From NCBI GenBank assembly GCA_963930655.1, contig OZ005603.1, forward strand, positions 19,057,001 through 19,121,000: DNA of 64,000 nt, given 5' to 3'. Position numbers and translations under genes: made by a program. Source of the DNA: Myrica gale (Eukaryota > Streptophyta > Magnoliopsida > Fagales > Myricaceae). The notes under the pieces are model-generated. The model did no database searches. It was given only the letters and a program-made list of their open reading frames with translations, and had not been told where the DNA came from. Position 1 is the first letter of the stretch. Each line of letters begins with the position of its first letter. Below are positions 12,628 through 24,365 of this stretch, piece after piece.

Positions 12628-13184
12628 ATGATGACAAATCCAATTAATAATAAACCGTTGATACCAAAATGAAAAGCTCCCCCTGAGATTAGGCTGGAGT
12701 TTTTCATGAGTTTTTAGCAAAATAACTTTAAGATTCTACGAAAATTTTGCAAGAGTTCTCTTTGTAAATAGAGGTTTTCCAAATTTTCAAAACCTGTAAA
12801 AACACTTCTATAACATCCTCCAAACTCCCCCAAACTTCATCATTCAATTTCAGATCACGAGACTTCATATAGAGGAGAGTTTCAAGGAGATTACCTGAAG
12901 TGCGATTCAAATATCCACAACTTTTCAAAACCTTATAACCAACATCAATGATATACCAATAAATGCTCATAAGAAACAATGCTCATAATACCAAGAATAA
13001 ACCATACATTCATCCAACAATTGTCCAAAAGACAGATTCATCCAAATGTTCAAAAGATAAGTACAGAGGAATGTCCTATCAAAAATTATATCTAAACGAA
13101 ACTATCTATTTCTCCCCCTTTGGCATCATCAAAATCAGACCAAGGGAGAGGCAAGGATAGAGGAATGGGAAGACAAGTCGGGGA
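12628..13184 (-). other. Copia untranslated region between ORF3 and 3' LTR
   Basis: No coding sequence is supported. It contains a second purine-rich stretch on the minus strand (complement of TTTCTCCCCCTTTGG near 13110) that resembles the polypurine tract and could be an internal copy of it. Confidence 0.6.
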
Positions 13185-14705
13185 CTATTGACCAAGTGGA
13201 GGAGGATCGTAGGCGACATCCCATTTCTTCAGCCAGTTAGTCCAGGTGGTGGAGAACCAGTACGTCCAGCTGATCACACGGGGACGAAGATTACAATCAA
13301 CATCCAAATGACGCTCAGTAGCCGAGATCACTTCTCGAGAAGTGCTGGCCAGGGATTCCTTGAGGGCCTGAGAGGCAGAGGCGAACTCGTCCACCGTTGT
13401 CTGAATGACGTCACTGGCCAGTTTGATGCTTTTGTTGACTTGTTGCTGAACACCTCGTACCTCCTCGGAGACGGTGTCAATGCGCTGTTGATGCTCCCCG
13501 AGCAACTTCTTGATATCCTCAAGACCCGTCTTTACGTCAGAGGAGAGACCGTCCATTTTCATGCTCAGGTGGTGCTGGGCCTCTTTAATTTCCTCAACAT
13601 AGGCTGCCAAGGAGTTAAGACGTGAATCCCGAGACCCATCAACCTCTCTTCGGGAAGAATACACAGCAGGTGAAGTAGTGACATGCACTGGAGGCCGTTC
13701 TCTCGAAGGAGCTCTAGCGGTCATGGGTACCCTATCAGTGGCCTCAACCTTTGCCTCATCAGCAGGTTCGTCCTCAGACTTCGAACCCCTTTCTTCTACC
13801 ATTTGAGGTGCCCCCGCACCTTTCTTAATCCACACACCCTCATCATTCTTCATATACCCCATGAACTTCAGGGTTTTCTCATTATACTCTTGGAAGATTT
13901 TGGGTTTCTCCTTAACCTCCCCAACTATGCTAACCTCGAAAGCATGAAACACATGGGTGAAATACATCCCATATGGCAGCCCTTGTTTCTATTTCTCCAT
14001 GGCCGCTTTCATGTGGTTTAGCATCAAATGGCCCAAATTCATTCGAGTACGACTTATTAAACAGTACATGATAAATAACTCTAAGTATGTCACGTACTCG
14101 AATTTGCCCGTTCTAGGTAAAATGATATTGCATACCATGTGATGCAATATCCGTCTATGAACGCTAAGGGCATTGGCCATGGGTTTAACAACCCGCTCTA
14201 GGGTTGGATCCTCCAACACAACCTACGTATCTCAATGGGTTCTACTTCAGACATCCCCACCCAACTATAAGCATCATAGAAGCATTTTCCATCATTGGGG
14301 GCCGATATCATAGAATTCAACGATGTGACAGACAAATCTAGGTGCTGAGCATTTACATAACTTGTCACATTCTCAGCGGATGTAATATTGAGATTCGAAT
14401 AAACCAACTTCACATGGTATGGAAAACAATCCAATTTCACAGTAACAAACTTATCCCATCCTTGGTACTCAAAAATCTCTTTAAAATCAATCCCATTTTG
14501 ATTAAACCAATTGAAATCCATCCACATGCCACCAAGAACTTTCCTCTCTCTAAAATTTTGAAGATATTTATTCTTACAGAGGCCTGACCTGTAAATGTAG
14601 GCTTCTGTCATTGGCAGTGGTTCTTCCACCTCCTTCCCCTTCTTCTTTGCCCTCGGATTTGCAGTCGAAGTCGCCTTGGAGGTTCTCTTTGGTCGGCGTG
14701 AAGAC
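13185..14705 (-). pseudogene. Third ('env-like') ORF of the SIRE-like copia element
   Basis: The start is the ATG at 14705 (MSSRRPKRTSK), followed by a basic N-terminus. The middle carries conserved stretches such as YRSGLCKNKY and HHMVCNIILPRTGKFEY. The C-terminal third (about 13300-13600) is rich in heptad-like Leu/Ile/Val spacing and is probably coiled coil. The frame is broken near 14219 by a shift and at about 13986 by a TAG. A homologous ORF lies on the plus strand at 22190-23415, in an older relative. Extra ORFs at this position in SIRE elements are called env-like; I see no clear signal peptide or fusion segment, so the product's role is unknown. Confidence 0.7.
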
Positions 14706-14884
14706 ATTGTGGCCGAATGGAGGAGAAATGGGGTTTTGGCACGGGGGTTTTGAGAGAGAGTGATTGGGTGAGTGAGAGGAGAGATTGAGAGAAGGAATCG
14801 CGTGGATTTGAGGAGAAAAAGAGTTATGAGGAGGAGAGAAAGATTTCGAGCCCTAATTTTTTGAAAATGAAATGTGCAACCCAT

Positions 14885-15310
14885 GAATCCCTATTTTAAA
14901 AACAGGAATCCCGATATATGTGTCGACACTTAGTCTGTATGTGTCGACACATTGATCTTGCACGAAAGATGTGTCGACACTTACTCCTTATGTGTCGACA
15001 CATTGGTCATGCTCCCGAATGTGTTGAAAAACACTCTCGGGTACAAGGCTGATGTGTCGACACTATGCATATATGTGTCGACACAAGCTTCTCTAGTGAA
15101 GAAAAAGGTCATTTAAAACCAGATGTGTGACACTTGGTTCTTGAAGTGTCGACACATAGCATGAAAACATGATTTTTCACAGAGTTTCACTAGAGAAAAC
15201 ATGAGATATGATACAAAAATCATTGAACAAACATCAACCAACATTCAAAGCATGATAAATGCAATCAACCAATATTAATTAAGAGATAAAACACAACTAT
15301 ATTAAAAAAT
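14885..15310 (-). other. Spacer between pol and ORF3 with four palindrome pairs
   Basis: Non-coding. GTGTCGACAC pairs start at 14920/14941, 14971/14992 and 15054/15075, all 21 bp apart, with a degraded pair at 15124/15146. The related plus-strand element has the same motif in its homologous spacer (21787-21980). Its place directly upstream of ORF3 could reflect a promoter or other control for that ORF; that is inference. Confidence 0.8.
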
Positions 15311-15943
15311 TCATTCCAATGGAAAACTCATTCCTATCTCTTGGCGAATAAAACTGAATCTATCCTCATTAAGGGGTTTTGTGAAAATGTCCGCCAATTG
15401 AAGGTCGGTATTTACGAATTCAAGAACAATATCCCCTTTTTGAGCATGATCTCTAATAAAATGATGTTTTATCTCAATGTGTTTAGTCCTAGAGTGCTGA
15501 ATAGGATTTTTTGTGAGATTTATAGCACTAGTGTTGTCACATTTTATTGGGATGAGAGAATAATGAAGATTAAAATCTTCCAATTGTTGTTTCATCCACA
15601 ATACTTGTACACAACAATTGCCTATAGCAATATACTCGGCTTCCGTGGTTGATAGAGCCACGGAATTTTGTTTCTTACAACACCAAGAGACTAGTGAGGG
15701 TCCAAGAAATTGACATGCACCACTAGTACTATTTCTATCAATTTTGGATCCAGCATAATCCGCATCCGAGTATCCTTGTAAATTAAATTCAACACTCTTA
15801 GGATAAAACAGACCTAGATTTTGAGTGCCAACAAGATATCTAAAAATTCTTTTAACTGCAAGGAGACGAGATTCCTTTGGACATGATTGATATCTAGCAC
15901 ACATGCAAACACTAAACATTATATCGGGTCTACTAGCATTCAA
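15311..15943 (-). pseudogene. Copia RNase H domain (pol C-terminus)
   Basis: The frame contains the hallmarks of the copia RNase H: SRPDIMFSVC at the start, YSDADYAGS, the STTEAEYIA motif, and the C-terminal ADIFTKPL. It ends in a stop at 15311. It joins directly to the N-terminal part of RT near 15940, because the RT core has been deleted. It would degrade RNA in RNA-DNA hybrids in an intact pol. Confidence 0.92.
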
Positions 15944-16349
15944 TTAGAAAGGAACTAAGACGTTCATACCATGCTCGAGGTGCTTGTTTTAATCCATAAA
16001 GTGCTTTTGTGAGCTTATACACATGATTTGAGAGATTTTCATCTTCAAATCCTGGTGGTTGTTCAACATAAACTTCCTCAGTAAGGATCCCATTTAAAAA
16101 TGCACTTTTCACATCCATTTGAAATAATTTGAAATCTTTATAGCAAGCGAAAGCGAGTAACATGCGAATGGATTCTAAACGAGCAACAGGAGCAAAGGTT
16201 TAATCAAAATCAATTCCTTCTTCTTGATTGTAACCTTGGGCTACTAATCTTGCTTTGTTCCTTACCACCACCCCGGATTCATCCATTTTGTTTCTAAAGA
16301 CCCATTTTGTACCAATAACTGGATAATCCTTGGGTCTAGGAACTAGATC
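15944..16349 (-). pseudogene. Copia RT N-terminal part, catalytic core deleted
   Basis: On the minus strand the frame runs from the KWVFRNKMDESG region through TFAPVARLESIR, FQMDVKSAFLNG, VYVEQPPGFED and LTKALYGLKQAPRAW. After SSFLIEC the sequence jumps to SRPDIM of the RNase H region. The stretch that should hold the YVDD catalytic motif is missing, roughly 200 or more residues by family length. A TAA also replaces the Glu codon just before TFAPVA. This RT cannot be active. Confidence 0.9.
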
Positions 16350-18017
16350 TCATACTTGGTTTTTATCAAATTGTTTTAGTTCATCTTCCATAGCATGGAT
16401 CCAACTTTCATCATCTTTAGCCTCAGAAAAATTCTTAGGCTCAAGTTGAGAAAGTAAAGCAAGATTATTGGCCTGAAGAAATGAAGATCTAGTTCTTACC
16501 CCTTTTTCAACATTACCAATGATTTGTTGAGGAGGATGACTCTTGATGTATTTCCACGACTTTGGCAAGTCATTGTCATCGTGATGAGATTCCTCTTGAA
16601 TCTTTTGGGGTTCTTCCTCTTTCATAATTGATTCTTCTTTGTCCATGTTGATAGTGAGTTGATCGACTTCTTTGGTGAGATCTATAACATCCTCGTCATC
16701 ATTCCTCACAAGATTGTTAGATTCATCAAAAACAACATGAACAGATTCTTCAACAACTAGAGTACGTTTATTGAATACACGATATGCTTTACAAGAAGTT
16801 GAGTAGCCAAGAAATATACCTTCGTCGGCTTTCGCATCAAACTTACCCAAATTGTCCTTGTTGTTGTTTAGGACAAAACATTTACATCCAAATATATGAA
16901 AGTATCCAATGTTGGGTTTTCTATCATTCCATAGCTCATAAGGTGTTTTCTTGAGGATTGGTCTAATCATGCATCGGTTCATAACATAGCAACTTGTGTT
17001 AACTGCTTCAGCCCAGAAGTAGTCAGGCAAGTTGTTTTCACAAAGCATGGTTCTAGCCATCTCTTCAAGGGTCCTATTCTTCCTCTCTACAACACCATTT
17101 TGTTGAGGAGTTCTAGGAGCTGAGAAGTTATGGTTAATACCATTTTCATCACAGAATTTTTCAAAGGAGGAATTTTCAAATTCTCTTCCATGATCACTCC
17201 TTATGCTAGAAATAGCAAAACCTTTTTCATTTTGGATTTTCTTGCTAAGTTTTTCAAATGCATGAAATGCCTCATCCTTATGAGCCAAGAATATAACCCA
17301 TGTAAATCTACTAAAGTCATCAACAACAACAAAGCCAAAACGTTTGCCACCCAAACTCAAGGTTTGGGTTGGACCAAATAAGTCCATGTGTAAAAGTTGA
17401 AGTGGTCTAGTAGTGGACACAATGTTTTTGGGTTTAAAGGAGGTTTTGGTTTGTTTGCCCTTTTGACATGCTGCACAAATCTTATCTTTTTCAAAAGAAA
17501 GGTTAGGCAAACCCGAAACAAGATCCTTTTTGGCAAGTTTTGAAATCAAGTCCATGCTTGCATGAGCAAGCCTTCTATGCCACAACCAACTATCTTTGTC
17601 ATTTAGAGCTGAAAGACATTTTATGTTTTCTGAAGAGATGCTCTCTAAATGAACAATATACAAATTTTCAAATCTGTGTCCGACAAACAAGACTTTCTTG
17701 TTTTCAATGTTTTCGACAAGACACATAGATGATTCAAAAATGACTCGGTTTCCCTTGTCACACAATTGACTAATACTAAGAAGGTTATGCTTTAAACCTT
17801 CGACAAGAAGAACATTATCAATTGAGGAATTGGGATACTTACCAATGCTTCCAACTCCGAGTATTTTACCTTTTCCATTGTCACCAAAAGTGACTGATCC
17901 TTTGTTTTTAGGATGAAACGAATTGAACCATCTTTTCTCTCCGGTCATGTGCTTGGAGCATCCACTATCAAGAATCCAATGGTCCTTGACATCTTCGGAC
18001 TTCAAGCACACCTGCAT
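16350..18017 (-). pseudogene. Copia protease and integrase region
   Basis: This is the longest open frame in the window (555 codons). It has the protease motif LDSGCSKHMTG near residue 17, the pre-integrase HRRLAH, and the integrase core with LHMDLFGP, IRSDHGREF and TPQQNGVVERKNRTLEE, supplying the expected D,D,E residues. It ends with a TGA where copia pol normally continues into RT; TGG to TGA would explain it. It is otherwise well preserved. The product would cleave the polyprotein and insert cDNA. Confidence 0.92.
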
Positions 18018-18023
18018 AAAGAA

Positions 18024-19657
18024 TTAATTCTTGATCTTTGGTACCCAAATCTTTTTGGGTCCATTAGTATTAGAACTGATTTCTTTCATCTTGTCCTTAC
18101 GGACCCACATAAATTTAATCCCACAAGAGGATTTCTTTCTAGTTTGGCAGACATGTGATATGTGACCAGATTTACCACAAAAGTTGCATAACATAAATGA
18201 TGGAGATGATTTTGTGATCATGTAAGAGTAAGATTTTTTATCTTTAAAAGAATCATATCCAATACCACTTTTATTGAAGCAACACCTTTGAGACCCAAGA
18301 AGAATGTCAAGGTTTTTCTTTCCTTGAGTAAACCTTGCAAGATCTTTTGTGAGAGAGTCAACCTTCATTTTCAACAATCAAGTTATTTGACTCTCTTTGT
18401 AAAGGTTTTTCATTTTCTTGAGTAGTTCTTGCGAGATCATCTCTAAAAGATATAACTTGACTTTTCAAAATATCGTTCTCTTTAGCAATACTTTCAAAAT
18501 TCTTTTTAAGAGAACTATATTTTGAAACCATTCTTTTAAATTCAACATATTGCTCATCAAAGGCATCTTGCAGTTCATCAAGTGTAAAGGAAGAAAGTAA
18601 ATCTTGTACCTCATCTTCATCTCCCTTTGCCATGAGGCACAAGTTTGCAGCTTCTTCCTCACTTTCGCTGCTGCTTTCATCAGATTCTCCCCATGCAGCC
18701 AAGAATGTTTTCTTCTTGCTTTTGAAGTCTCTTGACTTCTTGTGTGTCTCGAGATTGGGGCAATCCGACTTTATATGCCCGGGCTTCTTGCATCCAAAGC
18801 AGATAATCTCATTCTTCTTACTGCTATCACCCTTGAAGTGTGTTTTCCTTGAGAATCTTTTATCCCCTTGTTTCTTGCGGAAGAACTTCTTGAACTTCTT
18901 AGTGAATAGGGCAAATTCTTCATCATCATCCTCAGAGGATTCATCTTCACTGGAGCATGTTGCTTTTAATGCTATGCCCCTTTTTCTTCTTCCTTCGTCC
19001 TCATCCTCCTTTACTTGGTTCATCTCATGTGTCATGAGAGATCCCATGAGTTCGTCAAGTGAAGAGCTTTGTCAAATCCTTAGCTTCTTGAATTGCTGTC
19101 ACTTTAGGCTCCCAAGTCTTAGGAAGGCACCTGAGGATCTTTCTCATCATTGCAACATTAGTATACTCTTTACCGAGAGATTTTAATCCATTTATAATAT
19201 CAGTAAAACGAGTAAACATAGAAGAAATAGATTCATCAGATTTCAACTTGAACAACTCATAATTATGAACAAGCATACTAATCTTGTTTTCTTTAACTTG
19301 ATTAGTACCTTCATGGGATACTTCTAGCTTATCCCAAATTTCTTTCGTGGTATCGCATCCGGAAATTCGATTGAACTCATTTGCATCGAGTGCACAGTAT
19401 AGCACATTCATGACTTTAGAATTCAAGGACATAAGTTTAAGATCGGCATCATCCCAATCTTTTTCGTCCTTCAGCTTACCCTCCTTGTCTCTAGGAAATC
19501 TAGGACCGCTGGAGATAACTCTCCACAGTTCATAGTCTACGGCTTGGATGTAAATTCTCATCCTTGCCTTCCAATAGTTATAAGCATTTCCATTGAACAA
19601 GGGAGATCGATTCCTCGACTGCCCTTCAGCCAAAGAGGTGCCAACTGGGGTTGTCAT
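18024..19657 (-). pseudogene. Copia gag, frame broken
   Basis: Gag starts with the ATG at 19657 (MTTPVGTSL), a few bases after the primer site. The UBN2-like core includes NYWKARMR and IWDKLE. Near 19055 the frame shifts; it continues as MGSLMTHEMNQV to 18358, and again as a third frame from 18377 to 18024. Two zinc knuckles are visible: CFGCKKPGHIKSDCP and CNFCGKSGHISHVCQ. A Ser/Glu-rich acidic stretch lies between them. Gag would form the virus-like particle. The two shifts make this copy defective, unless they are assembly indels. Confidence 0.88.
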
Positions 19658-19678
19658 TCAAATGAGCTAGTAACCTCA

Positions 19679-19690
19679 GCTCTGATACCA
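19679..19690 (-). other. Primer binding site, initiator tRNA-Met type
   Basis: On the minus strand TGGTATCAGAGC lies 2 bases inside the 5' LTR end. It is complementary to the 3' end of plant initiator tRNA-Met, the usual primer of copia elements. Confidence 0.9.
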
Positions 19691-19692
19691 AT

Positions 19693-21214
19693 TGTTAGTG
19701 CAAAAACAACCCAAGAGGGGGGGTGAATTGGGTTTTTCAAAAACTTTTGAATCCTTTTGAAAACAAACAAACCCAAAATAGCTCAGATCTAATTCTAGGT
19801 AAACAAGCAATGAGATCAAGACAATAAATGAGCAAGTTCAATCAAGCAATATAAGCACGAAGTAAAGAGGAGAGTGAAGAAGATGACACTAGTATTTTTA
19901 GGTGGTTCGGCCAACTCTTGCCTACGTCCACCCCAAGGCTATTGACTTCCTTGGGCTTCCTCCACTATTCTCCAAGCGAATACACACCTTAGCTTCCGGG
20001 GTTCTAAGGAACCGTTACAAAGCGTTTTCAGAGCTCACGCTTAAACTCTTTTCACAAATCTCAAAACCTAGGGATTTCTTCTACTCTCACAAGTAGGATA
20101 CAGTGTTCACTCAACACTTGAAGGTTTTATAAGCTTTGGATACAATGATTGAAGGCTCTCTAAGCCAGATATACAAGTGGGTAACTCAAGAAATGAAACG
20201 GCTCTCTAAGCCAAATCTACAAGTTTAAGAACCTGAGGTGAACTAGAAGAATACGATCTTCAAGGAAAGCTTCTGGATTTGCAAGATTGAATGCAAGCCT
20301 TCTTGGATGGAAAAGCTTCTCTCTTTCTTCTCAAAGCTTTGTTTCTCAAGAAATTAGGGCAAGGATGATTTTCATGTAAAGCTCTTGCTTTCTCTTTCAA
20401 ACTTCTTCTATTTATGGTCTCTAGTGCATCAGGGGTCTTCTGGTAAAGATTTGGAGCCGTTGGAGGTCATTTGGGTCCTTTGGAGACATTTTTAAGTGAG
20501 TGACGTCGCTCCAGGATTTGAGAAATCGAAGCATGTGTCGACACCTTCCCTGTATGTGTCGACACCTAGGAGTTTTGCCTGGAAACTCACTTTCGGGTGT
20601 ATGACCAACGTGTCGACACTTATGTCCAATGTGTCGACACTTCTCTTCAAAGAGTTGACCTTTCAAAATGCCTTGGAAACATGTCTTCGGGTGCATGTGC
20701 AATGTGTCGACACTAATTGCATATGTGTCGACACCATCAGCTTTGGCCTGTAAACCTTGCCTTCTGTTGATAGTGCAATGTGTCGACACCTCTTGGTCTA
20801 TGTGTCGAGACCTTCATCTTGGCCTGGGAACTTGCTTTCTGTTGAATGACCAATGTGTCGACACCTCTTAGTCTATGTGTCGACACCTTCACTTCGGCTT
20901 GGAACATGCATTCTGGTGTATGACTGATGTGTCGACACCATGATGACATGTGTCGACACCTTCAACACTTAGGCTGAAAAGTGTTTCTCTTGGCACCTTT
21001 AAGCAATCCCAAAAACATCTACAATGTGAAGTTTTAACAAGCTTATGTAGAGTGTTCGATTATATCTAAGGCCGATTTACAACTAGAAAACTCTTGATAT
21101 ATTTTATTAGAACGGATTTTCAAAAGTAGAATCTAAAGGTCTAAAAACTCGTTGGAAAACTTTGTTATCATCAAAATCAAAATAGATTGTTTATAAAACA
21201 ACCTTGGGCTAACA
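19693..21214 (-). repeat. 5' LTR of the copia element (1522 bp)
   Basis: It is bounded by TGTTAG and CTAACA on the plus strand, with an adjoining primer site. Palindrome pairs start at 20535, 20610, 20704, 20780, 20855 and 20929. Two of these are spaced 22 bp rather than 21, exactly as in the partner LTR. Confidence 0.92.
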
Positions 21215-21610
21215 AAATCTTTTCACATGTTACTTTCCTTTGCATGTTTGAATGATTTCAAATTATTTCAATTGGTTGTGAAATGTGCATTTCTTAATGA
21301 TTACCTTTTCTGAGAAAGTGTGTGTAGAACAAGCTCCTAGACTTGTAGATGAAAAGCTACCACACCAAGTGTTCAAGCTCACAAAAGCACTATATGGCTT
21401 GAAGCAAGCATCTCAAGCATGAAAAAGGAAAATGATTAAAAAAGTAAGGACGTTGAACACACAAGGTATTTTGGTATGATTGGATATTTTCTTTACCTCA
21501 CTGTGAGTATACCTAATACAATGTTTTGTATATGCATGTGTGCAAATTTCTAATCTTGTCCTATGAAATCTCATTTACACGTGGTCAAATTTTTTTTCAG
21601 ATATCTAATT
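21215..21610 (+). pseudogene. Copia RT/RNase H fragment, right of nested element
   Basis: The sequence continues the RT broken at 10811: LLSFACLNDFKLFQ, then VYVEQAPR-like and LTKALYGLKQAS. It then jumps to FGMIGYFLYLT and MFCICMCA of the RT/RNase H boundary, and ends near RYLIGM. Frames change several times and stops are frequent. The YVDD region is also absent here, so this older element lost its RT core before or independently of the nested relative. Confidence 0.82.
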
Positions 21611-22189
21611 GGAATGAGATTACTTTTGGATTAAATTGGTGATTTGTGCTTGATTTGTCATGTTGATTGTGTTGTTGATTGTTTTGGACATGTTCTAATA
21701 TGCGTGTTAAGTTACTCTCTATTTGTTTCCTATTTAAATCATGCTTGTTCTTTGAGAAATTATCGAATGCATTAATTTTGTATATCATGTGTCAACACTT
21801 GGTAAAACAAGTGTCAACACTTCTGGTTTTCATGGCTGTTTTCACTAAGGAAATATGTGTCGACACACTATATGAATGTGTCAACACATAAGCTTCATGC
21901 CCTAGAGCCACTTTAAAATGTATTTGGGAACATGTAAAATGTGTCAACACATTGAGCCAATGTGTCGACACTTAGAACGAGTACAATGTTTTTAAAATAA
22001 GGCAATATTTATGCGCTTTTAGGGAAAAAGGGGTCAAGACTTTACTTCTTCATCTCACAGACCCTCTTTTCTCTCCCAAACGGCAATCATCACCCACTCT
22101 CTCACAAATTCCATTTACCCGCTGCCTTCTTCGAAAAATCCACCGCCGATAGTATTCAATTTCCTAACTCAGCCACTGCCGAGATGTAT
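21611..22189 (+). other. Spacer of the older copia element with degraded palindrome pairs
   Basis: Non-coding. GTGTC(A/G)ACAC pairs lie at about 21788-21819, 21858-21887 and 21940-21971. Several carry GTGTCAACAC, as expected from CpG decay of GTGTCGACAC. The place matches the spacer at 14885-15310 of the nested element. Confidence 0.7.
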
Positions 22190-23415
22190 TCCAACCACCC
22201 CAAATGTTCCGCTCGCCAATAACCCATATATGTCAGTTCTAGGGCATGGAAGAAGGAGAAAAGCACTAAGGAACCTGCTCCTTCTACAGAGACCTGCATC
22301 TATAGGTCAGGGCTTTGAAATAATCTCTTTGTGCAAGATTTGCGAAATAGGAAGGTTATTGCTGGTTGTTGGACTGATTTTCAATGGATTAGTGAAAATG
22401 CTTTTTAAAGAGATGTTTGAATTTCAAGGATAGGATTTGCTTGTGAATTTGAAGGTGGATTGCTTGTATAAATTTGTTTAAGTTAGTATATACAAATCTT
22501 CAAATTTCAACATCTGAGAATGTCAATAGTTTTGAAAATGGGGAGATATTGGACATATCAGTTGCTTCATTAACCTCCCTCATTTCTGCTCCTAATGGTG
22601 GAAAAAGATTCTTTGATGCATTTGGTTGGATGGGGTTATCAGAGGTAGAACCACTTGATATTTAGGGTTGTATTGGATAATCCAACCCTTCATGAGGTTT
22701 TTAAACCCATTGTCAGTGAATTGATTGTTCATAGACGATTATTGCATCATATGGTTTGTAATATCATATTACCAAGAACTGGAAAATTCGAATACATCAT
22801 ATTCTTGGAGATGTCTATGGGATGCTTTTCATGCATATATTTCAGATCCTTGAGATTGATTTGACTCGGAAATTCAGAGAAAAATCCAAATACTCCACAG
22901 ATTATAAAGAAAGGTGTGATGGCATCTTAAAATGAAGATGAATGAGCTTCAGATCTTGAGGAAAAGGCTGAAACTGAAAGCACTCCCAAGGGAAATACGA
23001 CTGCTTTGGGGTAAGCAAACACCTATTTCCTTTCCCTCACTGCACATTGGATCATCTTTCGTATTTTCTGCTGCTAGTTCTCGTGAGCCTCACCTAAGTC
23101 AACTTGAGGATTCAATTGTTGATATCGAGAAGGAACCAAAAAGATTGGGTAAGAATATGAAGGACATGGCCACTAGTTTGAAGATGGGATTTGAAGATAT
23201 TACGAAGCTGAGTGGTGTTCATACAAAGTATTTTGGGGGATATTGATAAGGAAATGAGGGGTCTCAAGAATCAAGTAAACAACCTCCATGTGACAAGCAA
23301 TGTGATTCAAAATACAGTGGATGATTTTGCTAAGAATATCGTGCAATCCACTGCGGAAGATGTCGTCAAGGCTACTGAGCTTCATTCCCCCACCTGTGGA
23401 AACAGTCAAGGTTAA
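22190..23415 (+). pseudogene. Third ('env-like') ORF of the older copia element
   Basis: Several frames together match the ORF at 13185-14705: the YRSG...NLFVQDLRNRKV block near 22295, SLISAPNGGKRFFDAFGW near 22580, HHMVCNIILPRTGKFEY near 22750, and a coiled-coil-like C-terminus near 23100-23400. The reading frame is broken repeatedly. The parallel with the nested element shows that both belong to one lineage that carries this extra ORF. Confidence 0.72.
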
Positions 23416-23925
23416 TGTCGATGTTGCCAAACGGGAGCGTTTCGTGATGATAGCACAGCAATTATTCGTGACTCTAAGGGTGTGGTTCTTGGGGTAAAGG
23501 TCAAGAAAATTGGTGTTGTGGATCACTTGGAAGAAGAGGTTGAGGCTGCAAAGCTGGGCTTGGAGTTGGTGTATTCTCAGGGGCTTTCGAGATGTGATGC
23601 TAGAAGGGGACTCTGAATCTGTTATTAAGGCTATTCGACCATGGCAACAATTTCTAAGTGGCGTATTAATTCGGTAGTGCAGGCAATTCATGACATGGGT
23701 AGTATGTTGCATAGTTGGCAGGCTAGCTATTCATGTCCTTAGAGGTGCAAATTATTTGGTGTACCACCTTGCTTTTTGGGCCGCCACCGAATATGGCTTG
23801 GTTGGCACTCCCCCATAGTTATGAGTGTTTGCTTGATCTTTCTTGGTTGTATGCTAGTACTGAACCTCCATAGTTGGTGGTCTTTGTTTTTTGAAATAAT
23901 ATGAGGTTTTGATAATAAAAAAGAA
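23406..23925 (+). pseudogene. LINE (L1-type) 3' end with RNase H domain
   Basis: The frame reads IRDSKGVVLGVKVKK, then AAKLGLELVYSQG and LEGDSESVIKAI, typical of the RNase H-like domain at the C-terminus of plant L1 ORF2. It continues to the LAFWAATEYG region and a stop. A TGATAATAAAAAAG tail near 23915 looks like the LINE 3' end. Frames shift at least twice. It abuts a second LINE fragment in the same orientation. Confidence 0.72.
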
Positions 23926-24365
23926 TGACACAAGGGTTGAAGGCTCGCTCGCTCTCCCAGGCTGGGAGGTTTGTATTGATTCAATCAGTTGCCCTTGCTC
24001 TCCCAACATATTAAATATATGTCCGTGTTTCTTTTACCAAAATCTGTGTGCAGGTAGCTTGATGTGAAGCTCAAAATTTTCTGGTGGGGATTTGATGGCG
24101 AGCATTGCCGCAATCATCCCAAGGCTTGGGACAACATCTGCACACCTAAGGCACTGGGGGGCTTAGGTCTCATATGGATGGAGGACATGAATAGTGCCTT
24201 AGTTGCAAGGCTCGGTTGGCAGATGATGGCCCAATAGGACCGCCTTTGGGTGAATGCTATGAGTGCAAAATATTGCCACAGTACCCACCTTCTTGCTACT
24301 CCTCACATTGGTGCCACCTGGATATGGCAGGTAATAATGCAGACTAGGGACCTTATACAGCTTGG
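23926..24365 (+). pseudogene. LINE ORF2 fragment, left of a TIR insertion
   Basis: It translates with breaks to LKARSLSQAGRFVLIQSV, then SVFLLPKSVC, KIFWWGFDGEH and KALGGLGLIWMEDMN. These are the thumb and post-RT region of plant L1 ORF2. It stops where the TIR element begins. The zinc-knuckle and RNase H part continues at 26505, so this and that segment are probably one LINE, with some sequence lost at the join. Confidence 0.75.

Larger units (their letters stand above)
10812..21214 (-). mobile_element. SIRE-like Ty1/copia LTR retrotransposon, non-autonomous
   Basis: Both LTRs are present (10812-12611 and 19693-21214), with TGTTAGCCC...CTCACA or CTAACA ends on the minus strand. Next to the right LTR is a tRNA-iMet primer site, and next to the left LTR a polypurine tract. 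The order on the minus strand is gag, protease, integrase, RT, RNase H, then a third ORF before the 3' LTR; that extra ORF and the long LTRs are typical of the SIRE/Maximus lineage. Flanks CAATC and AAATC match at 4 of 5 positions as a target duplication. It is inactive in itself: RT lacks its catalytic core, and gag, pol and ORF3 carry stops or frameshifts. The two LTRs are very similar apart from a duplication, so insertion is fairly recent. Confidence 0.93.

Noticed and set aside
16350-18017. Long 555-codon frame as a host protein
   Set aside because: It has copia protease and integrase motifs in order and sits between retrotransposon gag and RT.
10812-21219. Exact 5-bp target duplication for the copia element
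   Set aside because: The flanks are CAATC and AAATC; I report this as a 4/5 match only. The continuation of RT on both sides is the better evidence.
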